DNA from: Streptomyces sp. YS415
Lineage (GTDB): Bacteria; Actinomycetota; Actinomycetes; Streptomycetales; Streptomycetaceae
Reading direction: 5' to 3'
Length of the DNA stretch: 64,000 nucleotides
Assembly: GCF_023544665.1 (NCBI RefSeq)
Contig: NZ_JAMJFL010000010.1
Location: 186,001-250,000 of the forward strand
Shown here: in pieces, positions 17,450 through 26,330 of the stretch
Layout of the letters: every line of letters begins with the position of its first letter
Position numbering within the stretch: the first letter of the stretch is position 1
The notes under the pieces: model-generated
What the model saw: only the letters and a program-made list of their open reading frames with translations
What the model was told of the DNA's origin: nothing
Databases searched by the model: none
Position numbers and translations under genes: made by a program

Positions 17450-19362
17450 GCGCTCTCCTCGATTTCTTCCAGTGCGTCCAGCCGTGCGGCGCCGGTCTGC
17501 GGGGCGTCGTCACCGAGCCGGGATCCCCGGCCCCCCCGCGCCTCCGCGTTCTGCCGCGCCTCCGCGTCGAGGCGGGACTCCAGCCCCGCTCTTGCCCGCG
17601 CAGCGTCCCGCAGCGCCGTCTCCTCGTCCGTCTCCCTCGTCACCACGGCCCGGTACAGCGGCTCCTTGTGCAGCAGCTCCCGGTGCACACCGACCGCCGT
17701 GACCTCGCCCTCGTGGACGAGGACGACCCGTTCGGCCCGGTCCAGGAGCAGCGGCGAGGAGGTGAACACCACGGTGGTGCGCCCCGCGCGCAGCTCCCGG
17801 AGGCCCTCCGCGATCCGTGCCTCGGTGTGGGAGTCCACGGCCGAGGTGGGTTCGTCGAGAACGAGCACCTCCGGGTCCGTGACCAGGGACCGGGCCAGGG
17901 CCAGGCGCTGGCGCTGGCCGCCGGACAGGGACCGGCCGCGCTCGGTGATGAGCGCGTCCATCGGGTCCGCGGCGTCGAGCGAACCCTGGGCCAGCGCGGC
18001 CAGTACGTCCGCGCACTGCGCCGCCGCCAGCGCCTCGGCCGTGCCGACCGCGCCCGAGTTGGGCACGTCCAGCAGTTCGCGCAGGGTGCCGGACAGCAGC
18101 ACCGGGTCCTTGTCCTGGACGAGGACGGCCGTGCGGGCGGTGTCGAGCGGCAGCCCGTCCAGCGGCACTCCGCCCAGCAGGACCGACGTGCCGGCCTCGG
18201 AGGGGTGGCCGCCGAGCCGTTCGGCGAGGCGTCCGGCCGCGTCCGGGTCGCCGCACACCACGGCGGTGAAACTCCCCGCGGGCGCGAGCAGTCCGGTGGC
18301 CGGGTCGTACAGGTCGCCGGACGGCAGGTCCGCCGCGCGCGACCCGTCGGTTCCCCGGTCGTCGACGGCCCGCTCCAGCGACAGCACCCCGGCGGCCCGC
18401 CGGGCCGAGGGGCGCGAGAAGGAGTAGGCCATGGCGATCTCTTCGAAGTGCCGCAGCGGATAGGTGAGCAGCATGATCGAGCTGTAGGCGGTGACCAGTT
18501 CACCCACGGCGATGCGGCCGTCCCGGGCGAGATGGACGCCGTACCAGACGACCGCGATCAGCAGCAGGCCGGGCAGCAGGACCTGGATCGCGGCGATCAG
18601 GGCCCACATGCGGGCGCTGCGCACGGCGGCGTGCCGGACCTCCTGGGAGGCGCGGCGGTAGCGGTCGAGGAAGAGTTCCTCGCCGCCGATGCCGCGCAGC
18701 ACGCGCAGCCCGGCGACGGTGTCGGAGGCCAGTTCGGTGGCGCGGCCCGCCTTCTCGCGCTGGAAGTCGGCGCGCCGGGTGGCCCGGGGGAGCAGCGGCA
18801 GCACCGCCAGCGCCAGGACGGGCAGGCCGACCGCGACGATGACGCCGAGTGCGGGCTGGTAGAGCACCAGGCCGACGCAGACCAGCACGATGGTGACCGC
18901 GGCGGCGGTGAACCGGGAGAGGGCCTCCACGAACCAGCCGATCTTCTCCACGTCACCGGTGGAGACGGCGACGACCTCGCCGGCCGCGACGCGCCGGGTC
19001 AGCGCGGAGCCGAGCAGGGCGGCCTTGCGGGCGAGCAGTTGCTGGACGCGGGCCGCGGCGCCGATCCAGTTGGTGACGGCGGCGCGATGCAGGAAGGTGT
19101 CGCCGAGGGCGTTGCCGGCGCAGGCGACCGCCAGCAGTCCGCCCGCGAGGGCGAGCCGGCCGCCGGAGCGGTCCACGACGGCCTGGATGGCGAGCCCGAC
19201 ACAGAACGGCAGCGAGGCGACCGACACGAAATGCACCAGGCCCCAGGCCAGGGCCTTGAGTTGTCCGCCCAGCTGGTTCCGGAAGAGCCACCACAGGAAG
19301 CGGGGCCCCGAGCGGGCGTCCGGTACGCCTGGGTCGGGATACGGAAGGTCTTGAATCTGCAT
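17446..19362 (-). CDS. ABC exporter half-transporter, subunit with degenerate Walker A
   Basis: This 638-residue half-transporter has an N-terminal membrane domain (helices starting about residue 32). Its nucleotide-binding domain has lost the P-loop lysine: the Walker A position reads CGDPDAAGRL. Its signature is canonical (LSGGQRQRLALAR), as is Walker B (LVLDEPTSAVD), but the switch His is missing (TVVFTSSPLLLD). This fits the degenerate partner of a heterodimeric exporter. Start MQIQDLPYP was chosen because upstream residues look untranslated. A divergent secreted-protein gene begins 263 bp away. Confidence 0.88.
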   Translation of the reverse strand: MQIQDLPYPDPGVPDARSGPRFLWWLFRNQLGGQLKALAWGLVHFVSVASLPFCVGLAIQAVVDRSGGRLALAGGLLAVACAGNALGDTFLHRAAVTNWIGAAARVQQLLARKAALLGSALTRRVAAGEVVAVSTGDVEKIGWFVEALSRFTAAAVTIVLVCVGLVLYQPALGVIVAVGLPVLALAVLPLLPRATRRADFQREKAGRATELASDTVAGLRVLRGIGGEELFLDRYRRASQEVRHAAVRSARMWALIAAIQVLLPGLLLIAVVWYGVHLARDGRIAVGELVTAYSSIMLLTYPLRHFEEIAMAYSFSRPSARRAAGVLSLERAVDDRGTDGSRAADLPSGDLYDPATGLLAPAGSFTAVVCGDPDAAGRLAERLGGHPSEAGTSVLLGGVPLDGLPLDTARTAVLVQDKDPVLLSGTLRELLDVPNSGAVGTAEALAAAQCADVLAALAQGSLDAADPMDALITERGRSLSGGQRQRLALARSLVTDPEVLVLDEPTSAVDSHTEARIAEGLRELRAGRTTVVFTSSPLLLDRAERVVLVHEGEVTAVGVHRELLHKEPLYRAVVTRETDEETALRDAARARAGLESRLDAEARQNAEARGGRGSRLGDDAPQTGAARLDALEEIEESA

Positions 19363-19481
19363 GACGTCCCAGTGGCTCGGGTCGGGGGGTGGGAGGGCGG
19401 CTGCCGCCGCGCGCTGCGGCAGCAAACCGTGACAGGTTCGCGTCGTAGCGTGGTCGGGGGCAACCGGTTTTTCCGCACAGC

Positions 19482-19493
19482 TGAACCGATTCG
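19482..19493. promoter_or_regulatory. LacI-operator-like palindrome (weak)
   Basis: TGAACCGATTCG in the divergent spacer agrees at 10 of 12 positions with the perfect palindrome TGAATCGATTCA found upstream of the beta-helix gene (46464-46475). It is a candidate LacI-family site for the PNGase A-like gene or the ABC exporter. Confidence 0.3.
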
Positions 19494-19625
19494 GCTGTCC
19501 CCCGGGGCACCACCGGACCCACGGGTTCCGCACGTCGCGGGCCCACGGCGGTACCGGCCCGCCCGCAGCCCCTCCCACCTGCACCACGAGGCGCCATTGC
19601 GCGGCCCTCAACCACCCCGTAGAAC

Positions 19626-21263
19626 ATGCCCATGAAGAGCCGGATGGTCATGTCCATGCTCGCGGGAGCGACCCTCCTCGCGAGCACGCTCCTCGGAGCG
19701 CACCCCGCGTCCGCCCGACACGTCGACGTCCCCGCCGAGTTCGGCTCGGACTGGCACGACCCGGTCACCGCCGCCCCACCCGTCACCGCGCCGGACACCA
19801 GGTCCTGCCGGGTCACCCTGGCCGAGGCGCAGTTCCGCGACTTCACGCCCTACCGCGGCACGTACACCCCGCCCGCCGGCTGCGGCGACCGCTGGAGCAA
19901 GGTCGTGCTGCGCCTGGACGGCACGGTCAAGGGCCGCCAGTACGACCGCCTCGGCCACGTGAGCGTGGGCGGAGTCGAGATCTTCCGCACCTCCACCCCG
20001 CAGCCCTCCCCGGACGGCATCGCCTGGTCCGTGGAGAAGGACGTCACGCGCTACAGCGACACTTTCCGCGAGCGCCAGGACGTCGAGATGCTCATCGGCA
20101 ACGTCGTCGACGACACCCACACCGGCATCATCGACGTAAAGGTCACCCTGACCTTCTACACCGGCAAGCCCGCCCAAGTTCCCGACCGGGTCATCCCCTT
20201 GACCGACGGCACCCTCACCACCCCGCGCAACAGCGAGCGCATCGTCGCCGAGGTGTACGCCACCGGATCCGGCGGAGGTTGTGAGGAGTACTGGTATCTC
20301 ACGGTGCCCGACCCGGCGCCGTACTCCTGCCGGGCCGCCAGCGGCCCCTACCGTGAGGTGCAGATCAGGGTGGACGGCCGACTGGCCGGTGTCGCCGCGC
20401 CGTTTCCGCACGTGTGGACCGGCGGCTGGTCCAATCCCTTCCTCTGGTACGTCGTTCCGGGACCGCGCGCCTTCGACGTCCGGCCGATCACGTACGACCT
20501 GACGCCGTTCGCCGGGATCCTCAACGACGGCCGCCCGCACGACATCCGGGTCTCCGTCGCCGGACTGCCCGAGGGCAGGCCCGGCTGGAGCGCCCCGGTC
20601 AACATCCTCGTCCGGCAGGACGAGGGCCGCGCCCACGTCACCGGCGCGCTCACCGCGCACCGGGACCAGGGCCTCGCCAACTCCTCGACGCACACGCCCG
20701 GTCCGGAGCACCGGGTGGACATCGGGAGCGGGCACCGGTTGACCGTCGCCGGGTACGTCGACACGTCGCACGGCCGGGTGACCACCACCGTCCGCAGGTC
20801 ACTGGCGCACACCTCCGTCCATCGCTGGACCGACGGCGAGACCATGGACGCACTCGACGCCACCTGGCGCGACGACGAGTCGGTGACGGTCGACGGACCC
20901 GGACCGGCCAGGACGACGCGCACCGACCGGACGTACACGATGGACGGCACCACCACGCTCGGCGCGGACGACCGGCTGCGCACGGTGCTGACCCTCGGCG
21001 ACCGGGCGTCGGCCGTGACCGCGCGCGACGGGCGGCGCACCGCCTGGTCGAAACTGGACGACACCTACAGCGGTGACGCGACCTGGACCGTGAACGTGCC
21101 GCGCGACCAGCGCCGCGCGGTGGGCACGTCGAGCGAGCACTACCGGCTGTACGGCTCGCACGTGCCCGGCGGCTGCCACGACCGCCGGCTGGCCACCGAG
21201 CAGGGCGTGCTGACGGAGGATCGCGAGGGCTGCCAGTCGCCCCCTGGGGTCAGCAGCGGTTGA
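19626..21263 (+). CDS. Secreted peptide-N4-asparagine amidase A (PNGase A)-like protein
   Basis: This protein of about 545 residues has a Sec signal peptide (MKSRM, hydrophobic run, ending HPASA at about 31). The mature part resembles PNGase A: QFRDFTPYRGTYTPPAGCGDRWSKVVLRLDGTVKGRQYDRLGHVSVGGVEIFRTSTPQPSPDGIAWSVEKDVT, then PFPHVWTGGWSNPFLWYVVPG and FDVRPITYDLTPFAGILNDGRPHDI, two beta-jelly-roll modules as in fungal and plant enzymes. It would release N-glycans from glycoproteins outside the cell. The start region lacks a clear ribosome site (ATG at 19626 or 19632). Its 3' end overlaps the convergent MarR gene by 14 bp. Confidence 0.8.
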   Translation: MPMKSRMVMSMLAGATLLASTLLGAHPASARHVDVPAEFGSDWHDPVTAAPPVTAPDTRSCRVTLAEAQFRDFTPYRGTYTPPAGCGDRWSKVVLRLDGTVKGRQYDRLGHVSVGGVEIFRTSTPQPSPDGIAWSVEKDVTRYSDTFRERQDVEMLIGNVVDDTHTGIIDVKVTLTFYTGKPAQVPDRVIPLTDGTLTTPRNSERIVAEVYATGSGGGCEEYWYLTVPDPAPYSCRAASGPYREVQIRVDGRLAGVAAPFPHVWTGGWSNPFLWYVVPGPRAFDVRPITYDLTPFAGILNDGRPHDIRVSVAGLPEGRPGWSAPVNILVRQDEGRAHVTGALTAHRDQGLANSSTHTPGPEHRVDIGSGHRLTVAGYVDTSHGRVTTTVRRSLAHTSVHRWTDGETMDALDATWRDDESVTVDGPGPARTTRTDRTYTMDGTTTLGADDRLRTVLTLGDRASAVTARDGRRTAWSKLDDTYSGDATWTVNVPRDQRRAVGTSSEHYRLYGSHVPGGCHDRRLATEQGVLTEDREGCQSPPGVSSG

Positions 21264-21696
21264 CGCCGCCGTCCACCAGGGTGTCCAGCAGTCCGCCGAG
21301 CACCTCGCGCTGGTCCTCCGTGAGCGGCGCGAGGATCTCCTGGGCCGCCGAGCGACGAGCCCCGTGCAGTGCGCGCAGCGCCTTGAGGCCGTCCTCGGTG
21401 AGCTCGATCCGGATCACCCGCCGGTTCGTCGGATCCGGCACCCGGCGCACCTTGCCGCTCGCCTCGAGGCCGTCGACCAGCGAGGTGACGGCCCGCGGAA
21501 CCACTTCGAGACGTTCGGCGAGGTCGGCCATCCGGGGCGGCGAGGGATAGTGCGCGAGCGTGCGCAGCAGCCTGGACTGGGCCGGGGTGACGCCCAGTCC
21601 GGACTGCTCGATGTGCCGCTTCTGGATCCGGTGCACACGCCGGGTGAACCGCAGCAGTTGCTCGGCGAGCGGGCCGTCGGGATCTTGGGTGGTCAT
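21250..21696 (-). CDS. MarR-family transcriptional regulator
   Basis: This 148-residue protein has the MarR winged helix: GVTPAQSRLLRTLAHYPSPPRMADLAERLEVVPRAVTSLVDGLEASGKVRRVPDPTNRRVIRIELTEDG (about 35-102), with the usual D-x-R-x-wing. Helices on either side form the dimer interface. It is divergent from an ABC exporter (21789-23591) across 92 bp that hold a clear palindrome, so it is most likely the local repressor of the exporter and of itself, released by a transported compound. Ligand unknown. Confidence 0.9.
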   Translation of the reverse strand: MTTQDPDGPLAEQLLRFTRRVHRIQKRHIEQSGLGVTPAQSRLLRTLAHYPSPPRMADLAERLEVVPRAVTSLVDGLEASGKVRRVPDPTNRRVIRIELTEDGLKALRALHGARRSAAQEILAPLTEDQREVLGGLLDTLVDGGVNRC

Positions 21697-21717
21697 ACGG
21701 GAACAATATCAGGACGT

Positions 21718-21748
21718 AGTTCATTGTGAGTATAGGTAACAATGAGCT
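21718..21748. promoter_or_regulatory. Probable MarR operator between the regulator and ABC exporter
   Basis: The inverted repeat AGTTCATTGT (21718-21727) and ACAATGAGCT (21739-21748) pairs at 9 of 10 positions, with an 11-base AT-rich centre. The inner heptamers TCATTGT/ACAATGA are perfect. AT-rich DNA stands out against this GC-rich genome, and the site sits between the divergent start codons. Confidence 0.7.
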
Positions 21749-21788
21749 AAGCTCCCTCAGTCTCCTCCTCACCCCTCCGTAGGAGCCC

Positions 21789-23591
21789 ATGCATCCCGAT
21801 CACGAACCCGTCTGGACGCCGCCGGCCGAAGCCGAGCAGCAGCCCCGGCAGGTGCGCCGCATCCTGCGGCTGTTCCGCCCCTACCGCGGACGCCTCGCCG
21901 TCGTCGGCCTGCTGGTCGGCGCCGCCTCGCTGGTGTCCGTCGCCACGCCGTTCCTGCTGAAGGCGATCCTCGACGTCGCCATCCCCGAGGGCCGCACCGG
22001 GCTGCTCAGCCTGCTCGCCCTGGGCATGATCCTCAGCGCCGTCCTCACCAGCGTCTTCGGCGTCCTGCAGACCCTGATCTCCACCACCGTCGGCCAGCGC
22101 GTCATGCACGACCTGCGCACCGCCGTCTACGGCCGCCTGCAGCGCATGTCGCTGGCCTTCTTCACCCGCACCCGCACCGGCGAGGTGCAGTCCCGGATCG
22201 CGAACGACATCGGCGGCATGCAGGCCACCGTCACGTCCACCGCCACCTCGCTGGTCGCCAACTTCACCAGCGTCGTCGCCACGATCATCGCGATGCTGGT
22301 CCTGGACTGGCGGCTGACGACGGTCTCGCTGCTGCTGCTCCCGGTGTTCGTGTGGATCAGCCGCCGGGTCGGCAACGAACGCAAGAAGATCACCACCCAG
22401 CGCCAGAAGCAGATGGCCGCGATGGCCGCCACGGTCACCGAGTCGCTCTCCGTCAGCGGCATCCTGCTGGGCCGCACGATGGGCCGTTCCGACTCGCTCA
22501 CGCAGTCCTTCGCGGTGGAGTCCGAGGGCCTCGTCGACCTCGAAGTGCGCTCCAACATGGCCGGCCGCTGGCGCATGGCCGTGATCACGATCGTCATGGC
22601 CGCGATGCCCGCCGTCATCTACTGGACCGCGGGCCTGGCCCTGCAGTTCGGCGGGACGCAGGTCTCGATCGGCACGCTCGTCGCCTTTGTCTCGCTCCAA
22701 CAGGGCCTGTTCCGCCCGGCCGTCAGCCTGCTCGGCACCGGCGTCCAGATCCAGGCCTCGCTCGCCCTGTTCCAGCGCATCTTCGAATACCTCGACCTGC
22801 CCATCGACATCACCGAGCCCGAACGTCCGGTCCACCTCGACAAGATCAGGGGTGAGCTCCGCTTCGAGAACGTCGAGTTCCGCTACGACGGTGAGGGCAC
22901 CCCCATCCTCGACGGCGTGGACCTCGCCGTCCCCGCCGGCGGAAGCCTCGCGGTCGTCGGCCCCACCGGTGCGGGCAAGTCCACGCTCGGCCATCTGGTG
23001 CCGCGGCTCTACGACGTCACCGGCGGCCGGGTCACCCTCGACGGCGTCGACGTGCGCGACCTGGACTTCGACACCCTGGCCCGGGCGGTCGGCGTCGTCT
23101 CCCAGGAGACGTACCTCTTCCATGCCTCCGTCGCCGACAACCTGCGCTTCGCCAAGCCGGACGCCACCGACGAGGAACTGCACGAGGCGGCGCGGGCGGC
23201 GCAGATCCACGACCACATCGCGTCGCTGCCCGAGGGGTACGACACCGTGGTCGGGGAGCGCGGCCACCGCTTCTCCGGCGGCGAGAAGCAGCGCCTGGCC
23301 ATCGCCCGGACCATCCTGCGCGACCCTCCGGTGCTGATCCTCGACGAGGCGACCAGCGCCCTGGACACCCGTACCGAACGGGCCGTGCAGGAGGCCATCG
23401 ACGCACTCTCGGCCGACCGCACCACGCTCACCATCGCGCACCGGCTGTCCACGATCCGGGGCGCCGACCAGATCGTCGTTCTGGACGCCGGGCGGGCCGT
23501 CGAACGCGGCACGCACGAGGAGCTGCTGGGGCGGGACGGGCGGTACGCGGCGCTGGTCCGCCGGGACGCCCAACTGGAGCCGACAAGGTGA
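21789..23591 (+). CDS. ABC exporter, homodimer-type (membrane plus ATPase)
   Basis: This 600-residue half-transporter has six membrane helices in the first about 320 residues. Its complete nucleotide-binding domain has Walker A GPTGAGKST, Q-loop VVSQETYLFHASV, signature FSGGEKQRLAIAR, Walker B LILDEATSALD and switch His IAHRLSTIRGAD. All catalytic residues are present, so a homodimer with two active sites is expected, unlike the pair at 15632-19362. It is divergent from marR and probably controlled by the palindrome between them. Likely a multidrug or lipid exporter; substrate inferred only from family. Confidence 0.92.
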   Translation: MHPDHEPVWTPPAEAEQQPRQVRRILRLFRPYRGRLAVVGLLVGAASLVSVATPFLLKAILDVAIPEGRTGLLSLLALGMILSAVLTSVFGVLQTLISTTVGQRVMHDLRTAVYGRLQRMSLAFFTRTRTGEVQSRIANDIGGMQATVTSTATSLVANFTSVVATIIAMLVLDWRLTTVSLLLLPVFVWISRRVGNERKKITTQRQKQMAAMAATVTESLSVSGILLGRTMGRSDSLTQSFAVESEGLVDLEVRSNMAGRWRMAVITIVMAAMPAVIYWTAGLALQFGGTQVSIGTLVAFVSLQQGLFRPAVSLLGTGVQIQASLALFQRIFEYLDLPIDITEPERPVHLDKIRGELRFENVEFRYDGEGTPILDGVDLAVPAGGSLAVVGPTGAGKSTLGHLVPRLYDVTGGRVTLDGVDVRDLDFDTLARAVGVVSQETYLFHASVADNLRFAKPDATDEELHEAARAAQIHDHIASLPEGYDTVVGERGHRFSGGEKQRLAIARTILRDPPVLILDEATSALDTRTERAVQEAIDALSADRTTLTIAHRLSTIRGADQIVVLDAGRAVERGTHEELLGRDGRYAALVRRDAQLEPTR

Positions 23592-23634
23592 AAATATGCC
23601 GGGTTTGTGAGCTTTAGCGGGTTACCGTGCCCGC

Positions 23635-24483
23635 ATGCACATGAACACTCCGTCACGGAGCACGATTCGTCTGACGCGCCGGGGCCGACTCGTCCTCATC
23701 GCGACCGGGGCCGTCGTGGCCGGCACCGCCGTGGCGGTGCCGCTGCTCAGCCTGGGCGGCGAAGAGGAGAAGAAGCCCACCACCCTGGTGATCCCGGAGG
23801 GCTGGCGGTCCGGCCAGATCTACCAGGCCGTCGACAAGGCGCTCGCCCTGCCCGCGGGCACCACCAAGAAGTCCCTGGCCAAGGCGAATCTGAAGCTGCC
23901 GAACGACGCCGAGGGCAACCCCGAGGGCTATCTCTTCCCGGCGACCTACCCGCTGGAACAGAACGGCAAGAAGGCGACGCCCGAGCAACTGCTGGCGTTC
24001 ATGGTCGACACCGCCAACAAGAAGTTCAACGGCGCCCCGATCGCCGCGGGCGCCCAGCGCAACGCCATGAACGTCTATCAGGCGGTCACCATCGCCAGCA
24101 TCATCCAGGCCGAGGCGGCGACCAAGGCCGACATGGGCAAGGTGGCCCGGGTCGTCTTCAACCGGCTGGAGCGCGGCATGCCGCTCCAGATGGACTCCAC
24201 CATCAACTACGCCCTCAACCGGGCGACGCTGAAGACCACCGAGGCCGACACCCGGATCGACAGCCCCTACAACTCGTACCAGCGCATGGGGCTGCCCCCG
24301 ACCCCGATCGACAACCCGGGCGAGGACGCGGTGCGCGCGGCGATCAGCCCCACCCCGGGCGACTGGCTGTACTTCGTCACGGTCAAGCCCGGCGACACCC
24401 GCTTCACCGCCGACTACGCCGAGCACCAGCGCAATGTCGCCGAGTTCAACCGCAACCAGCAGAGCTCGCCGAAGGCGAAGTGA
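23635..24483 (+). CDS. mltG: MltG/YceG-like endolytic murein transglycosylase (short form)
   Basis: This 282-residue protein has a single N-terminal membrane anchor (about 18-45: RLVLIATGAVVAGTAVAVPLLSL) and then an extracytoplasmic MltG domain. Family motifs are visible: NPEGYLFPATYPL, the catalytic segment ASIIQAEA (its Glu aligns with E. coli MltG Glu218), VVFNRLERGMPLQMDSTINYAL, DSPYNSYQRMGLPPTPIDNPG and LYFVTVKPGDTRF. The enzyme cleaves nascent glycan strands to set their length. It is shorter than the usual Streptomyces MltG encoded near aroE, so it is probably a second copy. It converges with the monooxygenase gene. Confidence 0.87.
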   Translation: MHMNTPSRSTIRLTRRGRLVLIATGAVVAGTAVAVPLLSLGGEEEKKPTTLVIPEGWRSGQIYQAVDKALALPAGTTKKSLAKANLKLPNDAEGNPEGYLFPATYPLEQNGKKATPEQLLAFMVDTANKKFNGAPIAAGAQRNAMNVYQAVTIASIIQAEAATKADMGKVARVVFNRLERGMPLQMDSTINYALNRATLKTTEADTRIDSPYNSYQRMGLPPTPIDNPGEDAVRAAISPTPGDWLYFVTVKPGDTRFTADYAEHQRNVAEFNRNQQSSPKAK

Positions 24484-24495
24484 CCGGGCGGGGCA

Positions 24496-25566
24496 TCACG
24501 CGGCCACCGGCTGCTCCTCGGCCAGCAGCCGCCTGATGTCCCGTACGGCCGCGCGGCCGGCCCGGTTGGCGCCGATGGTGCTCGCCGAGGGGCCGTAGCC
24601 GACGAGGTGGATCCGCGGGTCGGCGACCGTCCTGGTCCCCTCGAGGCGGATCCCGCCGCCCGGTTCGCGCAGCTTCAGCGGTGCCAGATGGTCGACCGCG
24701 GGCCGGAAGCCGGTCGCCCACAGGATGACGTCGGCCCGCACGCGCCGGCCGTCGGCCCACAGGACGCCCTCCGGAGTGATCCGGTCGAACATGGGCTGCC
24801 GGTCGAGCACCCCGTCCGCGAGGCCCTGCCGGACCGCGTCGTTCAGCGGCAGCCCGGTCACCGACACCACGCTCTTCGGTAGCAGTCCCCGCCGCACCCG
24901 CTCCTCCACCAGCGCCACGGCGGCCCGGCCCGCGTCCTCGTCGAAGGGGCCCTCGCGGAAGACCGGGGGCCGCCGGGTGACCCAGGTGGTCGCGGCCGCG
25001 TACGGGGCGATCTCCAGCAGATGCTGTGTTCCGGACGCGCCTCCGCCCACGACGACCACCCGCAGCCCCGCGAACTCTTCGGGCCCCGGGTACTGCGCGG
25101 TGTGCAACTGCCGGCCGCGGAAGCTCTCCTGGCCGGGGTAGCGCGGCCAGAACGGGCGGTCCCAGGTACCGGTGGCGTTGATCAGCGCCCGGGTCGACCA
25201 GACCCCGGCCGAGGTCTCGACGAGCAGCCGCCCGCCCTCGCCCTCACGCACCGCCCGCACGTCCACCGGCCGCCGTACCCGCAGGTCGAAGGCGCGCTCG
25301 TAGGCGGCGAAGTACGCGGCGATCACCTCGGCGGAGGGCCGCGCCGGATCGGCCCCGGTCAGCTCCATGCCGGGCAGCGCATGCATCCCGTGCACCTTGC
25401 CGTACGTCAGCGAAGGCCACCGGAACTGCCAGGCGCCGCCCGGGCCGGGGGAGTGGTCCAGCACCACGAAGTCCCGCTCCGGCTCGAACCCGGTGCGCCG
25501 CAGGTGGTAGGCGCCGGCGAGCCCCGCCTGCCCGGCACCGATGACGACTACCTCGGTGTTGTTCAC
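24496..25566 (-). CDS. Flavin-dependent monooxygenase / NAD(P)-binding oxidoreductase (CzcO-like)
   Basis: This 356-residue flavoprotein has an FAD-binding GAGQAG motif at about 8-13 (VVVIGAGQAGLAGAYHLRR), a second NADPH-type motif VVVVGGGASGTQHLLE and the terminal ILWATGFRPAVDHL. This is the layout of CzcO/flavin-containing monooxygenase-like enzymes. I chose the GTG at 25566 (MNNTEVVVIG); upstream residues in the open frame are not protein-like. It lies 44 bp after a degenerate SsuB-like ABC ATPase gene on the same strand. In other genomes such pairs can take part in organosulfur or siderophore metabolism; here the substrate is unknown. Confidence 0.85.
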   Translation of the reverse strand: MNNTEVVVIGAGQAGLAGAYHLRRTGFEPERDFVVLDHSPGPGGAWQFRWPSLTYGKVHGMHALPGMELTGADPARPSAEVIAAYFAAYERAFDLRVRRPVDVRAVREGEGGRLLVETSAGVWSTRALINATGTWDRPFWPRYPGQESFRGRQLHTAQYPGPEEFAGLRVVVVGGGASGTQHLLEIAPYAAATTWVTRRPPVFREGPFDEDAGRAAVALVEERVRRGLLPKSVVSVTGLPLNDAVRQGLADGVLDRQPMFDRITPEGVLWADGRRVRADVILWATGFRPAVDHLAPLKLREPGGGIRLEGTRTVADPRIHLVGYGPSASTIGANRAGRAAVRDIRRLLAEEQPVAA

Positions 25567-25610
25567 CTTTCCACCAACCCCACGGCAGCCGGAGATCTTC
25601 CCGAGGGGGG

Positions 25611-26330
25611 TCAGGCGTCGTCGGCGCCGAGGCGGCGCAGGAGTCCGGCTCGCAGCTCGGCGCACCGGGCGTCGGTCAGGTCCCGGGGCCGGTCGAGATC
25701 GATCCGCTGCTCGTGGGTGATGACGCCGTCGTCCATCACGAGCACCCGGTCGGCGAGGAGTACGGCCTCCGTCACGTCCCGTGTGACGAGCAGCACGGCG
25801 CAGCGGCGGCGCTGCCACGACTCCTCGGTGAGCCGCTGTGCCGCACTGCGGGTCCGCGCGGACAGTGCGCCGAACGGGTCGTCGAGCAGCAGCAGATCGG
25901 GCTCCCGCATGAATGCCCGGGCGAGTGCCGTCCCTCGGGCCTCGCCGCCGACGAGGGTCTTGAGCCAGGCGGTCCTGCGGTGGCCGCGGCCAACCTCGGC
26001 GCGTGCGCGTGCGGGCCTGCCGGACAGGCCGCGCAGGACGTCTCGCCGGAGCCGTTTCCACGGCATCGGGCGAGGTGTCGGGAGGACGACGGCCTTGCGG
26101 CGCGGCACCAGCACCGTGCCCTGGATGTCGCGGTCGAGCCCGGCGAGGATGCGCAGCAGTGTGGACTTGCCACAGCCACTGCGGCCGAGCAGTGCGACGA
26201 ACTCGCCCGGCCGGATCTCGAGTCGGAGCCGGTCGAGGACGGGACGCCCGTCGAAGGAGCGGGTCAGCTCGTCGACCCGCACGGCCTGTGCGGCCTTGAT
26301 GGTCTTTGGCCGGTGCAGGTCGGTCGCCAT
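25611..26330 (-). CDS. Degenerate orphan ABC ATPase, SsuB/TauB-like
   Basis: This 239-residue protein is similar to nitrate/sulfonate/taurine importer ATPases. Walker A (GRSGCGKST) and Walker B (LLLLDDPFGALS) are intact, and a switch region VTRDVTEAVLLADRV follows in which Arg-Asp replaces the usual His-Asp. The Q-loop Gln is missing (VLPTPRPMPWKRL where relatives have FQEPRLLPW), and the signature is altered (LVGGEARGTALARA). No permease or binding protein is encoded nearby. It may be decaying or may act with a distant permease. The start MATDLHRP was chosen over an upstream ATG by similarity to the family length. Confidence 0.75.
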   Translation of the reverse strand: MATDLHRPKTIKAAQAVRVDELTRSFDGRPVLDRLRLEIRPGEFVALLGRSGCGKSTLLRILAGLDRDIQGTVLVPRRKAVVLPTPRPMPWKRLRRDVLRGLSGRPARARAEVGRGHRRTAWLKTLVGGEARGTALARAFMREPDLLLLDDPFGALSARTRSAAQRLTEESWQRRRCAVLLVTRDVTEAVLLADRVLVMDDGVITHEQRIDLDRPRDLTDARCAELRAGLLRRLGADDA

